64,000 bases of DNA from Paludibacteraceae bacterium (GTDB taxonomy: Bacteria > Bacteroidota > Bacteroidia > Bacteroidales > Paludibacteraceae), in the NCBI GenBank assembly GCA_017454915.1, contig JAFTCC010000065.1, forward strand, positions 1 to 64,000, read 5' to 3'. Shown piece after piece: positions 27,274 through 36,793 of the stretch. Under the pieces are notes generated by a model. The model was given only the letters and a program-made list of their open reading frames with translations, searched no databases and had not been told where the DNA came from. A program made the translations under genes and the position numbers. The first letter of the stretch is position 1. The number at the start of each line of letters is the position of its first letter.

Positions 27274-29112
27274 ATGGAGAATTATGTTGTATCCGCACGT
27301 AAGTACAGACCCGACACATTCAAAAGTGTGGTCGGACAGCAAGCCCTCACTACTACACTGAAAAATGCCATCGTCAGTGCAAGGCTCGCACATGCATACC
27401 TATTCTGCGGACCTCGCGGAGTCGGTAAAACAACATGTGCGCGAATTTTCGCTAAAACCATCAACTGCATGCACCCCACTTCCGAGCACGAAGCTTGCAA
27501 TGAGTGCGAAAGCTGTATGGCTTTTAACGAACAGCGCTCCATGAACATACATGAACTTGACGCGGCGTCCAACAACTCTGTTGATGACATCAGAAATCTT
27601 ATCGCTCAGGTGCGTATTCCGCCGCAAATAGGAAAATACAGTGTTTTCATCATCGATGAGGTGCACATGCTATCACAAGCCGCATTCAACGCATTCCTCA
27701 AAACGCTTGAAGAACCTCCAGCACACGCAATTTTTATTCTTGCCACAACCGAAAAGCACAAGATACTGCCGACTATACTTAGCAGGTGCCAGATATACGA
27801 CTTTTCACGCATTACTATGCGGGATATTATAAGCCATCTGAAGTTTGTAGCGGACAATGAGGGGGTTAAGGTGGATGAGCAGACCTTGGAAGTCGTAGCG
27901 CAAAAAGCGGATGGAGGAATGAGAGACGCATTGTCTATTTTTGACCAGTTGGTAAGCTTCTCAGGAAAAGAAATCAGCTATAACACGGCCATAACTAACC
28001 TGAATGTTTTAGACTCTGTTCATTATTTCAACCTTATCAACTACGCTTTGCAATGTGATGTCCCTAAATCACTATTACTCTACGACGAAATACTCACATT
28101 GGGATTTGATGCTCAAAATTTCATCAACGGACTCGGAACCCATCTGCGAAACCTGCTGGTCAGTAAAACGCCTGAAACCATTCGCTTGCTCGAGAGCGGA
28201 GAAAAAACTATGGAGCAGTATAAGGAGCAGGCGGCAAGATGCCACCACAAGTTTATTTTCAAGGCTTTGCAAATTGTGGCTGATGCGGCACAACAATATC
28301 GGATAACTAACAACAAGCGGCTTTGTGTTGAAATTATGCTGATAAAACTTTGTCAGATAATGACTGGCGGACCAGAAACAGAGCAGAAAACCAAAGTGCA
28401 AAGCATAACATCCACTGCGGTCCAATCTGCAGTTCAGAATGGCAATAACACCTCTGCTGGCACCACTAATGCTGCAGCCGTTGTCAAACAAAGCGCTACG
28501 GGCACCGAGACCCAATCTCCTGCTCAACCACAAAATGTCGAGTCTAACGAAAAAAAAGTTGATGCTAACAAGGTAAACGTCGAAATACCCAAAATCATTG
28601 AGACACAACCGCAACAAGTGGAAATAAGCAATATAGATTTTGTTGCACCGCCCTCAATGAGCACTGCCTCTGAAGCCCTGCAAAGTACATATCAAGTTCA
28701 AGAAAAGCCCAAAGAAACACCGGCACAGACTCGCAAGTCATACGGGAATATGGCATACACCGAACAAATGATAGTAAACGCATGGAAGCAATGCAAAACT
28801 CAAACTAAAGACACAAGGTTAGCCAGCATTTTCGAAACACTTGTCCCGCAACGCAATGGCGATACCGACACGTGGAGCGTTGTGCTCTACCCGCTCCAAA
28901 AGCAAATGATTGAGGACAAAATGCCGGTGGTTAACGATTTTGTCAGGCAGCAAGTCAGCAACGATAACGTTGTTATTAATATCATCGTTGCCAAGGAGAG
29001 TAACGAAGTTTCTGCGAAACTTTATATGCCCAAAGACAAACTTGAAAAAATGATGGCAGACAATCCAAACCTTAACACGTTGATTGATAATTTCAAATTA
29101 AGATTAGATTGA
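27274..29112 (+). CDS. dnaX: DNA polymerase III subunit gamma/tau
   Basis: This 612-residue clamp-loader subunit has an AAA+ domain with Walker A GPRGVGKTTCARIF. Zinc-binding cysteines (CMHP...CNECESC), Walker B FIIDEVHML and the SRC motif LSRCQIYDF follow. A Gln/Thr-rich linker (about 375-490) and a tau-like C-terminal domain complete it. No A-rich slippage site for a shorter gamma form stands out, apart from a run of seven A at 28551-28557 that does not sit at a typical frameshift signal. It overlaps phoH by 4 bp. Confidence 0.95.
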   Translation: MENYVVSARKYRPDTFKSVVGQQALTTTLKNAIVSARLAHAYLFCGPRGVGKTTCARIFAKTINCMHPTSEHEACNECESCMAFNEQRSMNIHELDAASNNSVDDIRNLIAQVRIPPQIGKYSVFIIDEVHMLSQAAFNAFLKTLEEPPAHAIFILATTEKHKILPTILSRCQIYDFSRITMRDIISHLKFVADNEGVKVDEQTLEVVAQKADGGMRDALSIFDQLVSFSGKEISYNTAITNLNVLDSVHYFNLINYALQCDVPKSLLLYDEILTLGFDAQNFINGLGTHLRNLLVSKTPETIRLLESGEKTMEQYKEQAARCHHKFIFKALQIVADAAQQYRITNNKRLCVEIMLIKLCQIMTGGPETEQKTKVQSITSTAVQSAVQNGNNTSAGTTNAAAVVKQSATGTETQSPAQPQNVESNEKKVDANKVNVEIPKIIETQPQQVEISNIDFVAPPSMSTASEALQSTYQVQEKPKETPAQTRKSYGNMAYTEQMIVNAWKQCKTQTKDTRLASIFETLVPQRNGDTDTWSVVLYPLQKQMIEDKMPVVNDFVRQQVSNDNVVINIIVAKESNEVSAKLYMPKDKLEKMMADNPNLNTLIDNFKLRLD

Positions 29113-30059
29113 TGATTGAAAGGATTATCGAATTAGGACAAAGTATTGACACTGCAGAATTTTATGGTGTCAATAACGCCAATATACTCTTGCTGCGCAA
29201 CTTAAATCCCAATGTACACCTCATCGCCCGTGGCCATCTGCTCAAGGTCAGCGGTGAAGAAAAAGATGTAAAGGCGTTTGAAATTGCTATTCGAAAAATC
29301 GAAGAGTTCTGTGAAGAATATGGCAATGTTACTACTGAACAAATAATCGGGCTGCTCAAAGGAGAACAAATGTTGCGGACTGACGAAAAAACGCTTATTT
29401 TACATGGCGTTAATGGCAAGCCTATTATTGCAAGAAGCAAAAACCAGCAGAAACTTGTCTATGAGTTCGAAAAACACGATATGCTATTCGCCATTGGACC
29501 GGCCGGAAGCGGAAAAACTTATACTGCCATAGCACTGGCAGTAAAGGCGCTTAAAAACAAAATGGTGCGAAGAATAGTATTAAGCAGGCCGGCTGTCGAA
29601 GCGGGAGAAAAACTCGGATTTCTGCCTGGAGACATGAAAGAAAAGGTTGACCCGTACCTTCAGCCATTGTATGATGCGTTGCAGGATATGATTCCTGCAC
29701 AGAAATTGCAGGATTATATCGCTAACGGAACAATACAAATTGCACCGCTTGCATTCATGAGGGGACGAACATTGGGAGATGCCGTGATTATATTAGACGA
29801 GGCACAAAACACTTCCACTGCGCAAATTAAAATGTTTATGACGCGCCTTGGACTTAATGCAAAAATGATTATCACTGGCGACTTAACACAAATTGACCTG
29901 CCGCGCAACCAGCTTTCCGGACTAAGCGAAGCCGTTCGCATACTCAAAGGAATCAAGGGTATCGCTTTCATCAATTTTGAGCAATCTGATATCGTGCGCC
30001 ACAATTTGGTGCAACGCATTGTTGACGCATACGAGAAGGACCATGATAAGAATGAATAA
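29109..30059 (+). CDS. PhoH family ATPase
   Basis: This 316-residue protein has an N-terminal KH-like segment (NPNVHLIARGHLLKVSG). The PhoH ATPase domain has Walker A AIGPAGSGKTYTAIA and Walker B VIILDEAQNTS, and the conserved LSRPAVEAGEKLGFLPGD. PhoH proteins are RNA-associated ATPases whose cellular role is not settled. It is coupled to dnaX (ATGA overlap) and overlaps the FecCD permease start by 8 bp. Confidence 0.93.
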   Translation: MMIERIIELGQSIDTAEFYGVNNANILLLRNLNPNVHLIARGHLLKVSGEEKDVKAFEIAIRKIEEFCEEYGNVTTEQIIGLLKGEQMLRTDEKTLILHGVNGKPIIARSKNQQKLVYEFEKHDMLFAIGPAGSGKTYTAIALAVKALKNKMVRRIVLSRPAVEAGEKLGFLPGDMKEKVDPYLQPLYDALQDMIPAQKLQDYIANGTIQIAPLAFMRGRTLGDAVIILDEAQNTSTAQIKMFMTRLGLNAKMIITGDLTQIDLPRNQLSGLSEAVRILKGIKGIAFINFEQSDIVRHNLVQRIVDAYEKDHDKNE

Positions 30060-31047
30060 AGCCGCAAGCAACATAGTAATCTTTTCACTTCTCACCATAG
30101 CTCTATTAATTACCAGTGCTGCGGATGTGATTTTTGGCAGTGTCAACATCGGACTTGATAGCATAATCGACAGCCTGACATCTGCTAACAACGGGATTGA
30201 GCACGAAATCATTATGAACATACGGCTGCCCAAAATGCTTACCGCCATTCTATCTGGAGCCGGGCTCGGCGTGGCTGGCTTAATGATGCAGACGATGTTC
30301 CGAAACCCGCTGGCAGGACCTTACATTTTAGGAATTAGTTCGGGCGCCACATTAGGCGTGTCTATCGTTATCATGCTTGGCACATTTCTCGGTATCAGTA
30401 TGTTTAACCACTGGCTTACGATTGGAGCGGCTGTGGCAGGAGCGCTTATCATACTACTGCTGGTGCTTGCTGTGTCAAAATATGTTAAAAGCAATGTTTC
30501 ACTGCTCATCATTGGCATGATGATCGGAAACATTGCAACTTCTGTAGTCGGCATAATACAAAACTATAGCAATCCGGATGCTCTCAAGTTGTTCATCCTA
30601 TGGACATACGGTAGCCTTGACTCTGTCAACTGGCACGAGCTTTACATTCTTGCCTGCGTTATCTCACTGGGGCTGATGATTGCCATATTCGAGCTTAAAT
30701 CGCTTAATGCCATGTTGTTGGGTGAGATGTATGCCGGGAGCATGGGAGTCAATATCAAACGTAGCAGAATCGCAATAATACTATCAACAGGTCTGCTGGC
30801 AGGAGGCGTAACCGCATTTGTGGGTCCCATAGCATTTGTGGGAGTAGCCGTACCGCATATTGCACGGGGATTTATGAAAAGCGCAAACCACAGACTGCTC
30901 ATTCCTGCAACCGCCCTCATAGGCAGCACGCTTGTGCTCTGTTGCGACATTATCTCACACCTTTTCACACATTCAATACCTATCAGTACCATCAGCGCGC
31001 TTGTCGGAGCACCAATAATTATTTACATATTACTTAAAGGAGAATGA
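30052..31047 (+). CDS. FecCD-family ABC transporter permease (iron-siderophore/heme/B12 type)
   Basis: This 331-residue inner-membrane permease of the BtuC/FecCD family has about ten helices. Conserved segments are NIRLPKMLTAILSGAGLGVAG, QTMFRNPLAGPYILGISSGA, GVNIKRSRI (coupling helix region) and FVGPIAFVGVAVPHIAR. It normally needs an ATPase and a binding protein. Neither is encoded here: only a 26-codon frame follows, then a convergent gene. Starts at 30043 and 30052 are both possible. Its substrate is unknown. Confidence 0.9.
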   Translation: MNKAASNIVIFSLLTIALLITSAADVIFGSVNIGLDSIIDSLTSANNGIEHEIIMNIRLPKMLTAILSGAGLGVAGLMMQTMFRNPLAGPYILGISSGATLGVSIVIMLGTFLGISMFNHWLTIGAAVAGALIILLLVLAVSKYVKSNVSLLIIGMMIGNIATSVVGIIQNYSNPDALKLFILWTYGSLDSVNWHELYILACVISLGLMIAIFELKSLNAMLLGEMYAGSMGVNIKRSRIAIILSTGLLAGGVTAFVGPIAFVGVAVPHIARGFMKSANHRLLIPATALIGSTLVLCCDIISHLFTHSIPISTISALVGAPIIIYILLKGE

Positions 31048-31124
31048 CGCATATTCCTGTAACACACCGACATACATCTGCAACTACTCCATTATCTCAA
31101 GACGGAAAAAGCCCGCTAATTTGA
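31044..31124 (+). pseudogene. 26-codon stub where an ABC ATPase gene is expected
   Basis: An ATG overlapping the permease stop (ATGA) opens a frame of 26 codons that ends in TGA at 31122. The AAGGAGA just upstream is a good Shine-Dalgarno match and the coupling looks like that of a real downstream gene. The translated stretch MTHIPVTHRHTSATTPLSQD shows no Walker motif. It may be the remnant of a deleted ATPase gene or just chance. It overlaps the 3' end of the convergent DUF3108 gene. Confidence 0.3.
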
Positions 31125-31782
31125 AGTGAAGTTTTGCGCTGATTATTTTTTGCGAATTAACATCAACGTAAACTGTCAGTGCGTCTTTTTGCTCCAACAA
31201 GTTACCGGGGTCAACCAGTGGCGACAGGCTATGGCATGTGTAATACTTTTTCCCGACTTTCACCTTTTCTATGCCATTATACCTCACCTCTACCGGAAAT
31301 TGTTTTTCTTCGTGATACATATAGTATTTCCTGCGTTTGCCGATGTCTGATTGGCTATAGTTTATTTTTGTGATGTTCACAAGGGCGGCAACCATGTCAC
31401 GCAAATTAGGAGCTGCAGTCTCTGTTCCAGCTAATGAGCTGGTTACCGTGTTCTGGACGCGGTCGAAACTTAAATCCTCTCGTTTCGTGTATGATTTGCC
31501 TTCATGTATGTCACGATATGCTGAGATGGGAAGACGCGCTGAGTCATATGTGCTCGAAAAAATATCGTGAACATGCCACAAGGCATCGGCTAAACCTTTT
31601 GTGCGGCCATCTAAAACAGTCGTATACACTTGTTTACCATTTACCACCTGACTTGTTGTGGTTATCGTGGCGGTTGCACCTACTATCGCACCATAGCGGA
31701 AACGATACTTATCAACTGTAGTTTCTGACATCAGCAATTGAGCTATGGCAGCTATCACAAACAACAAAGTTATTCTTTTCAT
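31084..31782 (-). CDS. DUF3108 domain protein, exported
   Basis: This 232-residue protein has a signal peptide (MKRITLLFVIAAIAQLLMSE). A beta-rich DUF3108 domain follows: YRFRYGAIVGATATITTTSQ near the start, DGRTKGLADALWHVHDIFSS and VEVRYNGIEKVKVGKKYYTC. Its expected location is the periplasm or outer membrane. The function of the family is unknown. Its stop lies 37 bp from the permease stop on the opposite strand, so the two transcripts converge. Confidence 0.8.
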   Translation of the reverse strand: MKRITLLFVIAAIAQLLMSETTVDKYRFRYGAIVGATATITTTSQVVNGKQVYTTVLDGRTKGLADALWHVHDIFSSTYDSARLPISAYRDIHEGKSYTKREDLSFDRVQNTVTSSLAGTETAAPNLRDMVAALVNITKINYSQSDIGKRRKYYMYHEEKQFPVEVRYNGIEKVKVGKKYYTCHSLSPLVDPGNLLEQKDALTVYVDVNSQKIISAKLHFKLAGFFRLEIME

Positions 31783-31850
31783 GACCGTAATTTTTAGATG
31801 TTTCTAATAAATACTTGATTATATAATCATACTATTTCAAAAGGTGTACC

Positions 31851-31895
31851 AAAAAAAAAGACGGGATTCACTTATACATTAGTGTCCCGTCTTTT
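31851..31895 (-). terminator. Intrinsic terminator after tpiA
   Basis: AGACGGGA (31859-31866) pairs with TCCCGTCT (31885-31892). Further pairing TCACT/AGTG extends the stem internally. On the minus strand it ends in a run of T (31859 down to 31851). It lies about 90 bases past the tpiA stop. The plus strand also ends in TTTTGTT, so it could act in both directions. Confidence 0.85.
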
Positions 31896-31982
31896 GTTAT
31901 ATTGTTCTAACCCAAATCGTGCATTAGAACATTATAATGTATCACTTATATTGAGTTGTCTCCTATATAGTGACTCAATTAC

Positions 31983-32738
31983 TTATCTTGCGTTGATTAT
32001 TGTAAGGAAATCAGGAGCTTTAAGCGAAGCGCCGCCAATCAGACCGCCGTCAACATCAGGGTTTGCAAACAATTCTGCTGCATTCTTGGCATTGCATGAG
32101 CCGCCATATAGAATTGTCGTGTCATTGGCACGTTGCTCACCATATTTTGATGCAAGCAGGCTACGGATATACGCGTGCATTTCCTGTGCCTGTTCCGGGG
32201 TGGCTGTTAAGCCGGTGCCTATTGCCCACACGGGTTCGTACGCTAATGTGATGTTAGCAAATTGCTCATCGCTGAGGTTAAACAACGAACCTTCCAATTG
32301 AGATTTTACAACTTCATTTTGCTTGCCGGCCTCACGTTCTTCCTTGACTTCGCCGATGCAGAATATTACTTTCAAACCGTTCTCAAGCGCGCGGAGGACT
32401 TTCTCTTTAAGCAATTCATTATCTTCATGATAATATGCGCGTCTTTCTGAATGGCCTAATATGCAGTATTCCGCACCTGTCGATTTCACCATTTCGGCAC
32501 TAACTTCACCTGTGTATGCGCCAGACACTTTGTCGCTGCAGTTCTCGGCTGATAAACGGATTGGAGAATCTTTTATCACTTGAGCTACTGTCGCCAAATG
32601 AATAAATGGAGTGCCTATAACTACTTCGCAACGGGGAGTTGTGCCCTTGAGGGCTGATGTTAGTTCTTGTGCCAATGCGACACCTTCCTGCAGGTTCTTG
32701 TTCATTTTCCAGTTACCTGCAACCATTGTTTTTCTCAT
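31983..32738 (-). CDS. tpiA: Triose-phosphate isomerase
   Basis: This glycolytic enzyme interconverts dihydroxyacetone phosphate and glyceraldehyde 3-phosphate. The 251-residue protein has N-terminal GNWKMN with the catalytic Lys and ILGHSERR with the catalytic His. [10 protein letters not shown] carries the catalytic Glu, and LYGGSC and [10 protein letters not shown] bind phosphate. It shares one base with the upstream gene stop (TAATG) and is the last gene of a three-gene minus-strand unit. Confidence 0.97.
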   Translation of the reverse strand: MRKTMVAGNWKMNKNLQEGVALAQELTSALKGTTPRCEVVIGTPFIHLATVAQVIKDSPIRLSAENCSDKVSGAYTGEVSAEMVKSTGAEYCILGHSERRAYYHEDNELLKEKVLRALENGLKVIFCIGEVKEEREAGKQNEVVKSQLEGSLFNLSDEQFANITLAYEPVWAIGTGLTATPEQAQEMHAYIRSLLASKYGEQRANDTTILYGGSCNAKNAAELFANPDVDGGLIGGASLKAPDFLTIINAR

Positions 32739-33877
32739 TAGTCTAATTTATTTTTTAATTGGTTTTGAATGTCTCGTAAATTATATTTCTCCATTATGCG
32801 TCCGCGTTGCAACACTATTACGCCAGGATTGGCCCTAACTATTGTTTTAAGCGTTACAGGGTCACATGTCAAGAACGGAATATCTAAATCTTGGTTTTCC
32901 GCAAATTCTTTTATTGCCCACGAGCCTGAACCGGTAACTGCATAGAGATTATCATAATGGTCTTTTAGCTCATCAAGGTTTTCGCGCAGCAGACTTGTAT
33001 TTGTTTTGCTCAAGTCATACATGATTAGTAGTGCTATTGGTTCGTCCGACGATAAAATTTCGTCAGTTATGTCAAGCGGGTCTTCGCCATTGGTCACCAA
33101 AACAAAATCATGGATTGGAGGCTCATAACCTTTCTCCACCAGTTTACGGTTCTGCTTCACGAAATGCCAAGTTGAGTCATTGCGTGGATAATCTTCAAGA
33201 GTAAACTCTTTCTCTACTCCATTGTTTTCATACACAAGCGAAACTTCATACTTGTCGTGAGGCGCGTCATCCGGTATTTCCATTAGCGCTGGAATATCAG
33301 CGCATACTTTATATGGCCTGAAGTCGAGCAATGGCAAATGGCGTAAACAGTATATCGATATAGTAAGCGAAGCCACTAACAGAAGGACGAGCAGACTCCA
33401 CTCGGCTTTAGGGGTATAAAGTGAATGTATATGCTTATAATCAAGAAACACTAACAAAAGCAGCAGGCAAAGCACTATGTTCTTCCAAAATGTCGCCCAG
33501 TTGCTCAATATCAGGGCGTCACCAAAGCAGCCGCAGTCTGACACAGGATTATACAGCGCTATATATAGTGTTAAAGGTGTCATGAACAGCATAAACACTA
33601 ATAGCAGCCAAGGCGTCAATTTAGGCTTTATGTGAAGCAATAACGACAAGCCTAACACAAACTCAAGCATAACAAGGCACATCGCGGCCGGAAATGCAAG
33701 GATATCTATCTTCAGGAAGAAACCTCCAAATGCGTGAAGATAGTCCTCTATCTTATACGTCGTGCCAAGAGGGTCTATGATTTTCACAAAGCCCGAAAAG
33801 GTAAATACCAAACCCAACAACAAACGTGAGATTGTTGCTATCACGCCCATTATTTTGTTTCTTTGCTCTAAAGTCAT
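32738..33877 (-). CDS. DoxX-like membrane protein (BT_3928-type)
   Basis: This 379-residue protein has an N-terminal DoxX/MauE-like membrane domain of four to five helices ([19 protein letters not shown] to about residue 185). It includes a Cys pair in [11 protein letters not shown] roughly 190-residue extracytoplasmic domain with weak thioredoxin-like character follows ([30 protein letters not shown]). The same architecture recurs next to tpiA in other Bacteroidales and is sometimes labelled the BT_3928 family. A redox role is inferred from the Cys motif and the MauE resemblance only. Confidence 0.8.
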   Translation of the reverse strand: MTLEQRNKIMGVIATISRLLLGLVFTFSGFVKIIDPLGTTYKIEDYLHAFGGFFLKIDILAFPAAMCLVMLEFVLGLSLLLHIKPKLTPWLLLVFMLFMTPLTLYIALYNPVSDCGCFGDALILSNWATFWKNIVLCLLLLLVFLDYKHIHSLYTPKAEWSLLVLLLVASLTISIYCLRHLPLLDFRPYKVCADIPALMEIPDDAPHDKYEVSLVYENNGVEKEFTLEDYPRNDSTWHFVKQNRKLVEKGYEPPIHDFVLVTNGEDPLDITDEILSSDEPIALLIMYDLSKTNTSLLRENLDELKDHYDNLYAVTGSGSWAIKEFAENQDLDIPFLTCDPVTLKTIVRANPGVIVLQRGRIMEKYNLRDIQNQLKNKLD

Positions 33878-33901
33878 CGCGTTGCTTAATTAAATGATTG
33901 A

Positions 33902-34453
33902 TTATTCTATTAATGCCGCTTCATCCGACATCTTTATCAAAGCAAATATCGAGTAATTGATGATGTCCTGATAGTTGCCTTCAACACCCTCACTTACCAG
34001 TGTTTTACCTTGATTATCTTCAATTTCCTTTATCCTGTTTAGTTTCGTCAGTATTATGTCTGTAAAGGAACTTATGCGCATACTGCGCCAAGCTTCGTCA
34101 TAGTCGTGGTTCTTGTTGCACATCAAATCTTTGGTGGCACCGAGGTACTTGTCGTATAGCCGCTCACTTTGGTCCACACTCATGTCTATGCAATCAGAAT
34201 AACCTTTCTCACACTGTATTAAAGCTATTATTCCATAATTAACCATTGCCTCAAAATCACCGCGCAAATCCTCACCTACCAGGTTTTCACCAGATGTCTC
34301 TATTTTACGGATACGCTTCGCTTTAATGAATATCTGATCCGTTACGCTGCTCGGACGCATTATGCGCCACGACGGGCCATAGTCCTTTAGTTTGGACATG
34401 AAGACCTGCTTACATTCCTTGGTGGCATTATCAAATTGCTGGTTAGTATCCAT
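33902..34453 (-). CDS. DUF1599 protein with two tandem repeats
   Basis: This 183-residue protein contains two copies of the DUF1599 (nucleotide-modification-associated domain 1) unit. The first is DYGPSWRIMRPSSVTDQI...KRIRKIE and the second DYDEAWRSMRISSFTDII...NRIKEIE, each followed by NYGIIALIQ or NYSIFALIK. The biochemical role is not known. The ATG at 34453 was chosen because the preceding 12 codons are hydrophobic and overlap the promoter region. It heads the unit containing the DoxX-like gene and tpiA. Confidence 0.85.
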   Translation of the reverse strand: MDTNQQFDNATKECKQVFMSKLKDYGPSWRIMRPSSVTDQIFIKAKRIRKIETSGENLVGEDLRGDFEAMVNYGIIALIQCEKGYSDCIDMSVDQSERLYDKYLGATKDLMCNKNHDYDEAWRSMRISSFTDIILTKLNRIKEIEDNQGKTLVSEGVEGNYQDIINYSIFALIKMSDEAALIE

Positions 34454-34486
34454 TCTTTTTTTGAGTATTAGAAAGATTATTACTTG

Positions 34487-34494
34487 CAAAGTTA
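34487..34494 (-). promoter_or_regulatory. -7 element for the DUF1599-DoxX-tpiA unit
   Basis: TAACTTTG on the minus strand lies 33 bases before the ATG at 34453. This excludes a start at 34489, which lies within the element. No clear -33 element is seen. Confidence 0.6.
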
Positions 34495-34526
34495 CGTAAT
34501 TTTATTAGAATTAGAAATATTTTTGC

Positions 34527-34534
34527 TAAATTTG
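34527..34534 (+). promoter_or_regulatory. -7 element for the def unit
   Basis: TAAATTTG lies 21 bases before the def ATG. Together with 34487-34494 it forms a divergent promoter pair. The -33 match is weak. Confidence 0.55.
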
Positions 34535-34555
34535 CATAAAATTAAAACATTAGAC

Positions 34556-35101
34556 ATGATAATGCCCATTTACACCTACGGACAGACCGCTCTTCGCAAG
34601 CCGACCGTAGAAATTGACAACACATACCCGAATCTTAAAGATCTGGTTGCCAACATGTTCGATACCGTAGTTCATGCCGACGGATGCGGGTTGGCCGCGC
34701 CTCAAGTGGGGCTGTCTATCCGATTGTTCGTCGTTGACGCTACTCTGCTCGAAGAAGACTATCCAGAGTGCAAAGACTTCAAAAAAGCATTCATTAATCC
34801 TAAAATCACAGCACTTAGCGAGGAGACATCTACATACTCTGAAGGTTGCTTAAGTTTGCCGGGAATTAACGAAAAAGTAGTAAGGCCTAAATCACTTACT
34901 ATCACATACTATGACGAACAATTTGTACAGCATACCGAGCAATATGACAATTTTGCGGCGCGGATTATTCTCCATGAATATGACCACCTTGAGGGACATG
35001 TTTTTACTGACAGGATTTCGCCTATACGCAAACAACTTGTAAACGGGAAACTCAGACGCATTCAAGACAAAAAATTTTCTTGCAGATATAAAACAAAATA
35101 A
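34556..35101 (+). CDS. def: Peptide deformylase
   Basis: Peptide deformylase removes the N-formyl group from nascent proteins. The 181-residue protein has all three motifs: GCGLAAPQVG, EGCLSLPG (metal-binding Cys) and HEYDHLEG (metal-binding His residues and catalytic Glu; HEYDH replaces HExDH with Tyr at the variable place). Starts at 34556 and 34562 (M-I-M-P) are both possible. The bactofilin gene begins 1 base after the stop codon. Confidence 0.96.
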   Translation: MIMPIYTYGQTALRKPTVEIDNTYPNLKDLVANMFDTVVHADGCGLAAPQVGLSIRLFVVDATLLEEDYPECKDFKKAFINPKITALSEETSTYSEGCLSLPGINEKVVRPKSLTITYYDEQFVQHTEQYDNFAARIILHEYDHLEGHVFTDRISPIRKQLVNGKLRRIQDKKFSCRYKTK

Positions 35102-35102
35102 T

Positions 35103-35477
35103 ATGGCTAAGGACATTCAAAACAATATGAGTGGTGCGCGCTACAATGCCATCACTACCGGAAGTAAAGTTATAGGTACCATACAAGCCGATGATGACAT
35201 TCGTATTGACGGATGCCTCGAGGGAGACCTTTTGTGCAAGGGGAAACTCATCGTAGGGCAACAAGGCTTGATTAAAGGAAACGCAAAATGTGTCAACGTC
35301 GAAATTTTTGGTACCGTTGACGGTGACTTCACAGTTAGCGAAGGCATAATGCTGCACTCCACCGCACGCTTTAACGGCAACCTCAACACCAAGGTGCTCA
35401 CCATTGAGCCTAATGCTGTGTTCAACGGCACTTGCGTTATGGATGACGTACTGCCAGCGCAAAACATTGCCGAATAA
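35103..35477 (+). CDS. Bactofilin (polymer-forming cytoskeletal protein)
   Basis: This 124-residue protein consists mainly of a bactofilin right-handed beta-helix. Regular repeats such as GTIQADDDIRIDGCLEGDLL, GKLIVGQQGLIKGNAKC and GTVDGDFTVSEGIMLHST are visible. Bactofilins polymerise without nucleotide and often position cell-wall or polar machinery. N- and C-terminal tails are short. It is close-packed with def and is probably co-transcribed with it. No peptidase partner (LytM-type) is adjacent. Confidence 0.9.
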   Translation: MAKDIQNNMSGARYNAITTGSKVIGTIQADDDIRIDGCLEGDLLCKGKLIVGQQGLIKGNAKCVNVEIFGTVDGDFTVSEGIMLHSTARFNGNLNTKVLTIEPNAVFNGTCVMDDVLPAQNIAE

Positions 35478-35545
35478 TTAAGTCAAACTATATGGCTTTA
35501 CAATTTTTCATGCCGAAATCATTAACCTAAAGAAAATCTATAATC

Positions 35546-36793
35546 ATGTCAACTATTCGTCCTTTTAGGGGGGTACGCCCACCACAGGCTTTAGTTAAAG
35601 CCGTTGCATCACGTCCCTACGATGTGCTAAACTCCGAAGAAGCAAGAGCTGAAGCGGCAGGGAACGAGAAAAGCCTTTATCATATCATTAAACCAGAGAT
35701 TGATTTTGAGCCGGGAACTGACGAACATGACGTAAGGGTGTATGCAAAAGCGCTCGAAAACTACAATAAGTTCAAAGCCAACGGATGGCTCATCAAAGAC
35801 GCCAAACCTTGCTACTATGTTTATGCCCAAACAATGAACGGAAGAACGCAGTACGGACTCGTGGTTTGCGCATACGTGCCTGACTATATGGAAGGCAGGA
35901 TTAAGAAACATGAGCTCACCCGCAAAGACAAGGAAGAAGACCGCATGAAACACGTGAGAACGTGCAATGCGAACATGGAACCTGTGTTCTTCGCATACCC
36001 GCACCGTGATGACCTTGATGCGATAGTAGCCAAAATAACCGCGCAACCGGCTTATTATGACTTCACTGCGGATTTAGACGGATTCAGACACCAGTTCTGG
36101 ATTATCGATGATGACGAAACTATCAAGCGTATTACCGAAATTTTTGCTCAAATCCCGAGCATGTATATCGCAGACGGACACCATCGGTCTGCAGCGGCGG
36201 CTCTCGTAGGAGATGAAAAAAGACGCCAAAATCCCAACCACAAGGGCGATGAGGAGTACAACTTTTTTATGGCGGTATGCTTCCCCGACAATCAGCTCAA
36301 CATCATCGACTACAACCGTGTCGTCAAAGACCTTAACGGAATGACGGAACAGCAGTTCCTTGACGCGCTTAAGAAAAACTTTGATGTGCAGTGCATGCAA
36401 GATGCTGAATACAGACCTAACAAACTGCATAATTTCAGCCTCTATATGGGGGGTAAATGGTATTCGCTCACAGCTCATCCGGGCACCTATGATGACAACG
36501 ACCCGATTGGTGTGCTTGACGTTACAATATCGTCCAACTTTATTTTGCGTGACCTTCTGGGCATCACCGACCTGCGAACCGACAAGCGCATCGATTTCGT
36601 CGGCGGCATTCGCGGGCTCGGAGAGTTAAAACGCAGAGTTGACAATGGAGAAATGAAAATGGCACTTGCGCTCTACCCGGTGTCTATGAAGCAACTTATT
36701 GACATCGCTGATTCCGGAAACATCATGCCTCCCAAAACCACATGGTTTGAACCAAAACTTAGGAGCGGATTAGTAATTCATGAATTAGAATGA
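35546..36793 (+). CDS. DUF1015 family protein
   Basis: This 415-residue protein has the DUF1015 N-terminal signature RPFRGVRPPQALVKAVASRP with PYDVLNSEEAR. The central YIADGHHRSAAA and the C-terminal FVGGIRGLGELKRRVDNGE region are also conserved. The family is widespread in anaerobes and often near serine or phosphoglycerate metabolism genes, but no activity is firmly established. No such neighbour is seen here. It overlaps the OmpA-family gene by 4 bp. Confidence 0.92.
   Translation: MSTIRPFRGVRPPQALVKAVASRPYDVLNSEEARAEAAGNEKSLYHIIKPEIDFEPGTDEHDVRVYAKALENYNKFKANGWLIKDAKPCYYVYAQTMNGRTQYGLVVCAYVPDYMEGRIKKHELTRKDKEEDRMKHVRTCNANMEPVFFAYPHRDDLDAIVAKITAQPAYYDFTADLDGFRHQFWIIDDDETIKRITEIFAQIPSMYIADGHHRSAAAALVGDEKRRQNPNHKGDEEYNFFMAVCFPDNQLNIIDYNRVVKDLNGMTEQQFLDALKKNFDVQCMQDAEYRPNKLHNFSLYMGGKWYSLTAHPGTYDDNDPIGVLDVTISSNFILRDLLGITDLRTDKRIDFVGGIRGLGELKRRVDNGEMKMALALYPVSMKQLIDIADSGNIMPPKTTWFEPKLRSGLVIHELE

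Noticed and set aside
28551-28557. Run of seven A in dnaX as a programmed frameshift site
   Set aside because: No clear slippery heptamer context or downstream stem was found, so a separate gamma product is not supported.
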